Shown here piece after piece: positions 1 to 11,100 of a stretch of DNA of 64,000 nucleotides (position 1 is its first letter; each line of letters starts with the position of its first letter). The stretch is from Symsagittifera roscoffensis. Lineage: Eukaryota; Xenacoelomorpha; Acoela; Convolutidae. The DNA lies in contig NC_087070.1 of the NCBI RefSeq assembly GCF_963678635.1, positions 33,867,955 to 33,931,954 of the forward strand, read 5' to 3'. The notes beneath the pieces are model-generated. The model did no database searches and was not told the origin of the DNA. It saw only the letters and a list, made by a program, of their open reading frames with translations. A program made the translations under genes and the position numbers.

Positions 1-339
1 AACATATTGACTCAACAAGATTAACTGTTTTTTGAGTGTTAATAGTTAGAAAATACAGAGGTCTAGTGTTCGATTCCCGCAGTCGGGCAGATGACTTTGT
101 GATTATTTTATTTGTACAAGTAAGGTTGTAAAGCAATCGGCTTGATTTAAACTCATTGCAGCTCATTTTAAAATCGAGCCGAGCATGGTAAGGGCGCTTG
201 TTAATTTTTTGGGGAATACAAAAGTAAATAAACGAAAAGTTTCTTTTAGCCAAGGTTAGCTAGGGATATCGGGTTTTCAGCTGTACTTAAACTAATGCGT
301 TGAACTTGTTTACACATGCGAAGCGAAGTGTATTATTAC

Positions 340-478
340 GAAGATTTTTTTCTAACCTAAGTCGCAAATAAAAATGCTCATTTGGTACCACTTCTGGTAT
401 ATTTCAATTTAATCATATTTAAGCATAAAGATTTTAATGGCATATGTTGCTGCTTTATGTTTGGCTAGTGTTAGGTCC
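340..478 (+). repeat. Dispersed repeat with CTAACCTAAGTCGCAAATA core (copy 1)
   Basis: The core CTAACCTAAGTCGCAAATA and a later segment (GCATATGTTGCTGCTTTATG, then GGCTAGTGTT) recur at 2348-2755 and 4230-4378 in the same order. In those two copies a tRNA-like SINE follows directly, so this may be the 5' part of the same composite repeat. Confidence 0.6.
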
Positions 479-489
479 TGTTTAAAAAA

Positions 490-1600
490 ATATGTATTAT
501 GAAAATCTATGGGATTTTCTGTTTTTCGTTTTTTTTTGTGACGCTTTGGAAAATTTTTGCACTTTTCGCAGAAATTTCAATTTTTCTCAAAAACTACTGT
601 ACTGATTTTCAAAAAAGATACCAATGGAAAAACCGGCTACCCTTCTATGTGCCTGCATTTGTGGCTAGTCTCTTTGCATTTTACCTCACGTTCTACGGCC
701 TTCGAAAGTTACAGTAGGTAGAGTTTTGGCCTATCTGTTTGGAATTTTTTTCTCAAATGATGAATGCACGAAACTGAGATGAAGGTTTCAATCCAAATAC
801 CAAATTATGAGAATCTCCTTTCTCAAGCGGCTATTCCCTAAATTCGGTAGAAAAAAGTTATGGCCTCAAACAAGCCCATTTTTTTGACATTTTGGTAAAC
901 TATACTGCTAAATCGGAGACAAAGGGCTTAAAGGAATAAAATCCAGTTATGTGAATGTTACCTGCACAAGCGGCTATGCACTACGTTTTGAAGTAAATAT
1001 GGCTTTAGAAAATGTCCAGTTTTTGAAGTTTTGCCCGTTTTTTGGAAAGTTTTCAAAAACTAACCGGCTGATTCTGAGGTTGATTAGTCATTAAATCCTT
1101 CATGGTGCATCGATTTTTTCCCCGTATAATCTGTTTACCTTGTTTTTTTTTTGTAGAAAAGCTGATATGACCTCTGTTAAAATTTTAAACATTTTTGTTT
1201 AGAAGTTTCTTCACTAATCTTAAGAAAACTACTAAATAAATCTGATATTAAGGGTTCAATCTATAAAATCTGGGTGTGGAAATCTACAATCTAAAAATCA
1301 GGGGGTGTGGAAATCTACAATCTAACAATCAGGGTGTGAAAAGCAGAGGCTGTTCCCATGCTTTAGTAGAGAAAAATTTATGAATTTAGGAAAAGTCAAT
1401 TTTGTGAATTCCTGATTGGTTTTTGAAATATTTTTCACTTTTTTTTCGAAAACTACCCAGCCAAATCTGAGATAAAGACTTCAATTGAAAGAGCGAGTAG
1501 TATTTTTTTCTTTAAATAATCCGTTATTTCCATAATTAAGCAGAGAATTAAGAAATACTAGGTTTTAGCGTTAAGTCTATTTTAATTTTTGAAAATTACA
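490..1600 (+). repeat. Degenerate tandem repeat, period about 163 bp (array 1)
   Basis: Each unit carries a motif like AAAACTAC-CTGCCAAATCTGAGAT, then a TTCAATC segment, a GCATAAGCGGCT-like segment and TTTTTTGGAAAGTTTT. Landmarks lie near 586, 752, 895, 1057, 1226 and 1449. The same units form arrays at about 6060-6440 and 16380-17700. Short reading frames inside are not genes. Confidence 0.65.
1267..1345 (+). repeat. Three-copy 27-bp tandem repeat
   Basis: The unit GGTGTGGAAATCTACAATCT is repeated with small changes, separated by AAAAATCAG-like linkers. It lies within the 163-bp repeat array. Confidence 0.7.
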
Positions 1601-2039
1601 CATTTTGGTGGCAGTACAATATTTGATTTAAAATATTAGAACAGGTAGATCAATCAATAGCCTGGCCAAAAGTTTATTTCCAAGCGACTGTGACGAGGAC
1701 GTGAGATTCCTAATCAACAAGTCGGATATTAAAATCCGGAACATTTAAATAGTTTTATTATTCGATCGAATTTTTGCTGCATAACATTGGCAGTTTGATA
1801 GAAACTGTAGTAAAATTACAAGCGGTCGTGGAGAAGGTGTGATTTTCCTTTCTTCACTTTTTTTTGCCTGTTTAGAGCTCTTTTTTTTCCTCGCTTGTGT
1901 TTGGGAAGCGCAGCTTCGCCTCTGTGTAAATAATTGAAAGGATTTGGTTTTCAAAAGTGCCTACCAGCTGCTGAAGCTGCTCTAAATATCTATCTAGAGT
2001 ATTGGAGATGGTGTGATAGTTTTGTTTTGTGAAATGTAG

Positions 2040-2174
2040 ACTGTCGAACAAGAAAGTGATGGAACTTGAGAGCAGAGTTGAGGAACTGCAGACGTTGTTG
2101 AACTCCTCGAACTCTGCCAGCGACTCTTCATCTCAACAGCTTACCGAACTCAGACACAAACTGCACGAATACAT
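2040..2174 (+). CDS. HOOK: HOOK exon A (coiled coil)
   Basis: The exon follows an AG acceptor and ends before a strong GTGAGT donor. It encodes 45 residues of heptad-rich coiled coil ([15 protein letters not shown] followed by a short Ser-rich break and [12 protein letters not shown]). It ends with two bases that complete a Met codon with the next exon. Confidence 0.8.
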
Positions 2175-5100
2175 GTGAGTAGTGGTTTAATTATTACCAG
2201 TAGTGGCAGGCGAAAATCAAGTGAATAGTACTTTCCACAGCGCAGTCACGAAGTTAAGAAATCAATGTTCCCAGCGGAATAAAAATTTACTTAATAATCT
2301 AGTTTTCTCAAATTGGGTTTGGTTTATTACAGTGTATTAGTACGAACCTTCTTTTTCTTCCAACCTAAGTCGCAAATATTGGTGCGGCACCCCAATAATG
2401 GTGGTGCACCTTTACAGCTTTTGATAGCATGTGCTTGAACATTCGAATAGTTATAAATAACCCAGTTGATGCACTTTTAATCATCAATTGCACCGAAAAA
2501 AGCTTAGTTTCAAACAACATCACAATAATAAAAACTCGATTTCAGAAACTTTCTAGCTCAATATGTCTAGCAATTTTTTGAAATGCATAGTTTATACATA
2601 ATATGGCTTTGTGCTTTGCAGTTTTTTTACCTTCAAAATTAGTGTGGATGCCCGAAGTTTGTTATATTCCAAATTATTAATTGCAAAATTGAGTCTATTT
2701 GTATTTGGTGCTGAATCGCATTGGAAATTTGTTAGCATATATAGCTGCTTTAATCGTGACTAGTTTTTCTCGGTTGTTAAGCTTGAGTGGCTGAGGGGAT
2801 CGTGCGTGAGACTCAAAATCTCTTGATTGCAGTAGGTCGCAGATTCGAATCCTACTTGTAGCCGAGTTTTTGCCAATTCGAAGCTTATTTCTACATTTTC
2901 GTATTCAACTTGATAGAGCTGCTTTTTGGTCGTGTTCTCGCAATTGTTTGCCAAGCGCAGCTTCGACTCTGCGTCTAAAACGTGCCAATCATAAATTGTT
3001 CTTAAAATTGAAAGAGCGTTAAGGCAATATATTTTTTATTTTGAAAGTATATTTTTTGTTTCTTTGCGCTCGTTAAGCATTGACTCTTTTCCAACTGCAT
3101 GTTGGTTGTTTTAACTTTGATTTTCTGAATTGTTTTTCTAAGGTAAGGGGACACTTGATAAAGATTCAAGAACTAGTTTTTTATAACTGGAATTCAAAAA
3201 TATAGAAAAAATTCGAGCTTTTCTGTTTTTGTGAGGTCTTTCTATTTCTGCCTCGTTTCGGTTCTGAGGTGGAGTGGTTTCGGGTAGCTGGCTGATTGAC
3301 AACATTTCATTTCATTCGGAAAATAACCGTAATTTTCAGAAATTACAAATCAACAAAAAGAAACGAACTGCCATAAATTTTGGTATTTAAAGCAGAATTC
3401 AAGGTCATGAAATACGCAAAAAGAAAACATTCATATATCAATTTTAAAACTGCGCCTGAAAAACTTGTAAACTTTTTTTTCGACCTTTCAGTTTTTTAAA
3501 TTTTTTCACACACTGTTCTTCGTTCAATAGAAATTTCATTAGTTACGACTTTGGTTTTTTTGCTATGAATTCTAGCGAGAACACTTTTTACAACAGTATT
3601 TTTTCGACTAGGTTGTACCAAGTGTGTTGTCAAGTTGTCGCTTGCGATGTTTTGCTTCGCTTCTGTGTACATCTTTACTTGATGGCTGTATTTGATGGTT
3701 GATTAATAACAAACAGACATCTTCTTAATGTAGGGACAAGACGAGACTGATAGAGAGCGAGAGTGAGAAGAGGAAGTTGCAGCTGCACTCGAGTGAGACT
3801 AAACTGAAGGACAGCGAGGACAAACTAAAGAGTGTGAGGGACTTACTGTCCAAGAAGGAAAACGACATGCGACTCATGGAAGAAAGGCAAGTCAAGTGGA
3901 CACTCTTGCAATTTTTTAAAGACTTTTGTGTATGGGAAATGGCCAATGTGAGAGATATTGAGCTCTTTAAGGAGAACCCCTTGATGTGTATCGTTAGACT
4001 TCCTTGCATCGTTGTATTGTAATACAGATCTGTTTTTATAGGTATAAGAAGTATTTAGAGAAGGCGAAGACTGTGATGACCGAGTTGGATCCGAGGAACA
4101 GGGCAGGGGTCACTCCCGAGATACAGACGATGAAGAATCAACTAACGGAGAAGGAAAAACAGATACAACAGCTGGAGGTATTTGTCAGTTATTTTTACAC
4201 AAGCGAGCAGCTAGTGTTTTTGTAAGAGCCTTCTTTTTTTCTAACCTAACTCGCAAATATAAGTTTTCATTAGAAGTGTTCACTTGTGCTTTTTTGCTAT
4301 AATCACGATCTGTATCATTGGAAATTTCTTAGCATCTGTTCTCGGCTTTATATGTGGGTAGTGTTTGGGATGGACTAAGTGTCCGTGGCAGAGTGGTTAG
4401 AGCGTGAGACTAAGTTTCTAAGTCGTGGGTTCGAGTCCGAGACGTCGCCGAATTCTATGCTAATTTTTTTTTCTTATTTAGAGCTGCTTTTTGTCGTGTT
4501 CTCGCTTGTGTTTGCGAAGTGCAGCTTCGGCTTAGTGTAATAAATAGTCTACACGCTCACAAACTGGACCACCCTACCCCTTCAGCATCACAGAGTCCCC
4601 AGAATAGTTCTACATCTTAAACATTAGTTATTGCTTCAAATCAAATCTGTGTGATCACCTTGAAGTCAGTGTGTTCATATGTGAACCCCTCTATATTCGG
4701 TGTTGTTTTGTTGGTTAGAAGGAGCGGGACAAGAGTAAGACTGTGCGAGACCAGGAGGAGAGACTCCTAGTCTCTGCCTGGTACAATCTCGTAAGTACAT
4801 CTCTGATAATGCTTGTAGTAAAAACACAAGTTACTGCTTGCTAATCATGTCATGCATGTTGCTTAATCTCTATAGCTGTAGATCAAAACGTTATGAAGCA
4901 CCTGTGATGTTTTTTATCAATATTTTTGGCGATCAAAGAGAATAAACTATCATTTTGTCTCTATACGGGTTTGAAGATGCCTAAATTGGGCTCAATAGCT
5001 GTATTTTTACTCGTAGAAGAAAATTGAAAGGCTTGGTAATTTTAATTGTTTTTTAAAACATGGTGTTTTTGTGCTCCGAGTTTTGTTCATTTTTGAGATT

Positions 5101-8100
5101 TCAACCGAATAAGAAAGCATGACGAGTGGAAGACAGTTGCTCTCTGCAAAATGGTAACTTCCCAACTGCCATAATTCCCAAATGACATAAAAATGGAAAC
5201 TTTTCCCAAATGGCATAAATTTCAAGTTTTCATTGTAATTTAAACGTTTTCTATCAATTTCTAATTCTAACATTTTGTCAGGAACGAAAGCATGTGAACA
5301 AGATTTGGAATTAATTGCTTCCAAACAAATTTAAGCAACAGATTTGTCTTATGCTTCTTGCTTTTGATAAAAAGTTCTACAAGTTTTTCACGATAAAATG
5401 TCAATCAACATTTGAATTGACAATTTGACTAATTTTCTCACATTTTTCACGAAAAAATTGTTCTCGATTTTTCCAAAGCAACTGATGCATGAAATTTATG
5501 CCATTTGGGAAATTCATTTTTATGCCATTTTGGAATTATGCCATTTGAGACGTAATCTGCAAAACTATTACACTGCAATAGTGTTATTGCTGTGTCTAAG
5601 TCGATGTTAAGTTGCATGCTAGAACTGTTGACTTGAGACAAATGGTTACGGGTTCCTTTCATCATCCTATCACAGCTTGGCGACGCTATCAGTGCGGTCA
5701 GTTCAAGGCATGATCTATCAGTACCTTCAATGACACCAAATCAAGATATGTACAAATTTTTTTTGCCCCACTTATTCAAGAACTGTGAATGTCACGAAAA
5801 ACTTGATTGACTTCTAATTTCGAAAGTGGAATTTAATTATTGAATTTCTCAGCGAAATAATCATTTTACATATTCATCCAGTTTTGTCAAATTGGGTTAG
5901 TTTTATCAACAAAGTGTTAATCATAAGGCCTTCTATAATTCATAAGAGCTTCAAAGCCATCTATTTCTTTCTTTAAATTCGAAAGTTGAGATGTTTTTTT
6001 TTTAAATTAAATCCGTGTTTTTGTTCTGTTTACTGACATTTAGATTTAGAGTTTATTCGAAAAATTTGGTTATGAGATGTTTTCTTGTATAAGTAGCTCC
6101 GTGATTAAAGGTTCAATCGAAACAACATCCTGAGGAAATCTTCCCCGTGGAAGAAGGTACGCTTTATTTCGTAGAAAAACGATTGACTTAGGAAAAGCCA
6201 AGTTTTTGAGGTTTTGGTAGTTTTTTTGGAAAGTTTTTTCCCAAACACCGCCCCGACAATTGTGAGATTAATGATTCAATTGAAGAACAATTTGTAGAGC
6301 TCTTCTCTGCATAAACTGTTGCACCTTATTGTTTCGTAGAAAATAATCAGGGCTTAAAAAAGTCTATTTTCCGAAATTTTGAGTTTTTTGAAATTTTTCT
6401 TTTCTTGAAATCTACCCTGCCAAAACTGATATTGAGTTCCATTGAAAGAAATGGAAGAAGGCTCTCCCCTACATGAGCGACTTATATATTTTAGTAAAAA
6501 CCACTATGGTTATGGGTTAAGGCGAATTTTTAAATATATGCTTTACATCCTTTGTCAGTACAACATATTCGGTAATAAGCTCAAAGAAAGAGGCTCAACA
6601 TGTGTTCAACTAGATATCTTCTATTATAGACCAAACTTCTAATACCAAAAAGGAAGTTTAATTGTTAGATTTGCCGGCGAAATAAAAGTTTTAACCTTTT
6701 TTTTCCAGTTTTGTCAAATTTGGTTAATTTTATCGAAAAAATGCCTATCATAAATTGTTCTAGTAATTCAAAGAGCTTAAAGGCCGTCTTTTTTTCTTGT
6801 AAATTCGAAAGTTGAGGTTTTTCAAAAAAAATTGTCAGTATTTTTTTTCTGTTTACTTGCGTTCATTGACTCTTTTCCAATGTTCTGTTGGTTATGTCTT
6901 TTTTTCTGTTTCATTGACTTTTTTTACCACTGACTCTTTTGGCTATATTTCGTTGACTCTTTTGGCAATGTTTGATTGTAATGTAAAATGTGTTCAGAAA
7001 AGAAAAAAGCTCAGTGCCTAGAATTCTCTTTTTTCGGTGCGATTATTTTTAGCCTAATTTTTAGCCTCTTTTTAGCCTAATTGTTGTGATAAACTTATTA
7101 AATAGTTTGAGGTAATGAATGATAATCAATCTATCTGCGATGATGATCTTATTTTTGACCAAGTTGACCTTTGCGAACGAGAAGAAACAAATGAATTATT
7201 GGGGAAAATACAAGGACTATCGGAAGATCCAAAATTGCTTGAAGTAATTACACGGTTAGTCAATATAGTAGTCAAGCAAAGCAAAGAGATCAAAAACTTG
7301 AAGGCGGATCAATCGGAATTTGAGAAAAGGATCATACAAAATCAGAACGATGTATCCGAAAGAGTAGTAGATCTTGAGAAGTACTCTCGTAAGTTATGCC
7401 TGACTTTCTCCAACATTGATATCACAGCAGACACAATGGGCGATATCCTGCAAATTATGAGTAACATCATGTCGATTAATATTCCCAGACATAATATTGC
7501 CTCCTGTCATCCTTCGAAACCTGGAACAAATGCGCCTTTAATTGTGAAATTCATATATCATGCGGATCGTGACGTTGTTTGGAGGCGCAGATCATGGTTG
7601 AAAAATTTCCGGAACAATAAAGGACAACCAGTGTTTATCGAAGAATGCTTATCCCCTCGCGACAGCAATTCGATCAGAAGCGATAGCCAATCATATCCCA
7701 TCTTATATTAGCAAACAAGTTGTGTATGCCAATAACCCTAGCAATTCACATCCTAACCCCGTAAAAGTGAAAACCAAAGCCGAATTGCATGCAATAACTG
7801 GAACATTAACTGAAACCAGAAAGCCGAAAGAGTCCAATCAATTAAATTGGGCCGATGATGTTATAGAAACGCCAAAACTGTCAACTTCCAATGACGAAGC
7901 AAAAGCGAATAATCCTATGCGACGATCCGTAAAAAAGCGAAAGATAAATCTTTCTCCCCTTGAGGAGAAGGAAGAAACTCAATCGATTGCAAGTGAAATT
8001 GTAAATGCAATTGTTCCTCATATACTTTCAGCCTTAAAGCCAACTACCCCAGCCCTTAATTACAATGTCTTGCCAACACCAGGCACAATGTCAGAAGGTG

Positions 8101-11100
8101 CTTTTCGCGTCGAACAGTCAACTGGTACCTAACCATAATTCTGTGTCATCCAATTTATCTGATGCTAATAATGATTTCTCAGTTCTGCATTTGAATACCA
8201 TGTCACTAAAACCGCTTTTTGAAAAATTGGAAGCACTTATACTAAGTATTGAGTCACCACCAGATATAATTTGCTTAAGTGAAACTTGGCTTAATGATAA
8301 TGATAACTCTAAAGGATATCTTGTTAATGGACATTATGATTTTTTTGTAAAAAACCGCACTAATGTAAGGGGAGGAGGGGTTATGATCCAAGTTAAGGAA
8401 AACGTGAAGATACTCAGGCAACTGGAAACACCATTTGAAAAATCGATCTTTGCTGAGGTCGAGAAAAACTTTTTTCGGTTGAAAATAGGTGTTGTTTACA
8501 ACCCACCTAGAACAAACAAATTGCAGTTCGTTAATCAGCTTGAAGATTTCTTGGAAATGAATAATTCAACATCGGAAAAGGTCCTCATATGTGGAGATTT
8601 TAACATCAATACGCTACTGGACAATCAGCTTTCAACTAGCTACATAAATAGCATCATTTCTAATGGGTTCGAAATTTTTGGTATAGAACCGACTCGCGTA
8701 TCAGCAACATCATGTACATGTATCGACCACTTTATCTATAAGAATTTATCGGATGCTAGAACGAAAGTCATGCAGTATGAAGAAATTGCTCATCATTATC
8801 CGATCCTAATCATCTGGCCAGTAAAACAAATTTCTTCAGATTCTATATACACTTTTAGAGATACCAATTTTCTAAAATACAAATCAAAGCCGAGTTTTTT
8901 TCTCAAAGATTTAAAACTATCATTCGAAGCGAATGAAAATGGGATTCAACTAATGGAAGATCCCGAGCAAGCCTTTGACAGCTTTCAATCTATCTTTGAA
9001 AAAGTGTTAAACCGATATGCGCCAATCAAGAAAATTAACCCTAGCAAGAAACCACATCCACCATGGTTCTACAACGCGTTAAAAAATCTTAGAACAAAGA
9101 GGAACAAAGCCCACAAAAACTGGAAAAAAACACTGAGAATAGTACTTTAATGAATATTTTTACTGATCTAAGAAAAAAATTCGAACAAGCGGTCAAAATG
9201 AATAAACGAAAATTTTATTGGAATAAATTTTAGAATTGTATTGGTGACTCAAGACAAACATATAAATTACTTAATGAGCTAAATGGAAAATCTATATCTC
9301 GTTTTAAAGTGCCCATTCTTGAATCATGCCAAAAACTAAATGATAATCCAACTGAAAAAGATGTAGCAAATAGATTCAATGATTTTTTCATCAACATTGG
9401 TGAAAACTTGAAAACAGATATTCCAAATGTATCTCCACCTCCAGTACCTAAATTAATTTGGTCAATGTTTCTATACAGAACAACGCCATCAGAAATCAAC
9501 GATATTATTTGTCAATTAGACAACAAATCAACATCCGGGGATGACTATATTAGCAATCAAATAGTGAAAGCATCTAAAAACGTTACTTCCCCATTTCTAT
9601 CGTTTCTAGTCAACCTTTCTTTTGAAAAAGGCATATTTCGTTCTGCTTTGCGTAAAGCAAAAGTAATTCCTGTTCATAAAGACAATTCCCGATTAGATGA
9701 AAATAATTACCGGCCAATCTCTTTACTTATTGTATGGAGCAAGGTATACGAAAGAACAATGTATAATCGAATCTACGCATACATGGAAAAATTCGCTTTG
9801 TTGTATAGCAAGAAATTTGGGTTCAGATCAAAACATAGTACAATAGAAGCAGTTGTTGAGCTAACTGAAAAAATAAGACTTAAAAACTCGTTTAAGGAGG
9901 CTTATAGTTTTTTCCTTGATTAAGAAAAGCTTTTGATACTCTTGATCATGAAATACTTCTGACGAAACTTGATGCATATGGCATTAGAGGCAATTGCTTA
10001 AAATGGTTTAGGTCCTACCTCAACGATCGTCAACAACGAGTTGAAGTAAATGGTGTTTCTTCAGATTGGAAAAAAATAAAAATGCGGCGTCCCTCAAGGA
10101 TCGATTTTAGGACCATTGCTTTTCCTTATATACATTAATGATTTGCCCGTGACATGTAAAACAGCAGAAGTAATCTTATTTGCAGATGACACCAACAAAA
10201 CTGCTATAGGCTGCCAGATTATAGATATTTGAGATGATCTTCGTCATCTTGACCATTTGTTACATGGAAATAAGCTAATTATAAATAATGATAAGACAAT
10301 ACAAATGAACATAAAAAGTGCTTCCAATTCAAATTTCACACTTAATTGCTCAGAGGTGATTAATAAACTTGTTTGTAAATATCTAGGTTTATATATTGAC
10401 TTTAAATTATCATTTCGAAGTCATATCGATTCGGTGAAAATGAGACTCGGAAAACAATGCGGGATTTTATCGAAACTAAGACATTATGCACCACGAAACC
10501 AATTGCTTGAATACTATAGACGTAATGTGGTTCCTATCATTCAATACGGAATTTTGATATACGGTTGTTGTAGCTACAGTTCACTTGAATGTTTATTTCT
10601 ACTGCAAAAGAAAATTCTTAAATTCATCTATTTTCGAAAGCGTAGCGATAGTTCTCGTGATATTTTTCTAGAGAATAAATTCTTATCGGTGTTTGAAATT
10701 CATGTTTACGAACTACTCAAGTTCGTGCTTCGTGCTGTCACAAAGTCTCTCTCTCAAAGTTTTTTAAGCAATCTGTTCTCCTTTGAAAAGAAAACAAGGG
10801 CCACGAGACTGTCGAAAACAAAACTATTAGCTGAACCCATATGTAAGAAAAAAATCGATCGGTTTTCCGTTCGATATCCTGCTACCAAGCTTTTCAACCT
10901 TCTCTCAGCGCAAAAGTTAATCCCCGAGGATATTGAAAGATATTCGAAAACAGAATTAGTAACATTTTATCATACATTTAAAACTGTATTTTTAGTGCAA
11001 AATGAAGAGTTAATCGATTACATATTCAAATTATAAAAAGAAAAAATTTATTGAACACGTGGTTACATGCTGACGGGGTTGTATTTTAGGGTTGAGGTTC

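Larger units (their letters stand above)
1..2039 (+). other. HOOK: HOOK intron (partial) with dispersed and tandem repeats
   Basis: No exon is visible here. The stretch holds a tRNA-like B-box (TGTTCGATTCCCGC near 68), a copy of the CTAACCTAAGTCGCAAATA repeat (about 340-478), the first array of 163-bp repeats (about 490-1600), a three-copy 27-bp tandem (1267-1345) and a SINE tail (about 1850-1930). Confidence 0.6.

Noticed and set aside
499-717. Open frame of 72 codons that looks membrane-like
   Set aside because: It is made of 163-bp repeat sequence. Matching repeats elsewhere are not open in this frame, and composition is intronic.
2781-2866. Functional tRNA-Leu gene
   Set aside because: A and B boxes and the anticodon loop are good, but acceptor and T stems have mismatches and a SINE tail follows. 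Better read as a SINE head.
4379-4450. Functional tRNA gene
   Set aside because: The acceptor stem pairs at only about four of seven positions and the T stem is weak. The shared tail with 2781-2980 shows a SINE.
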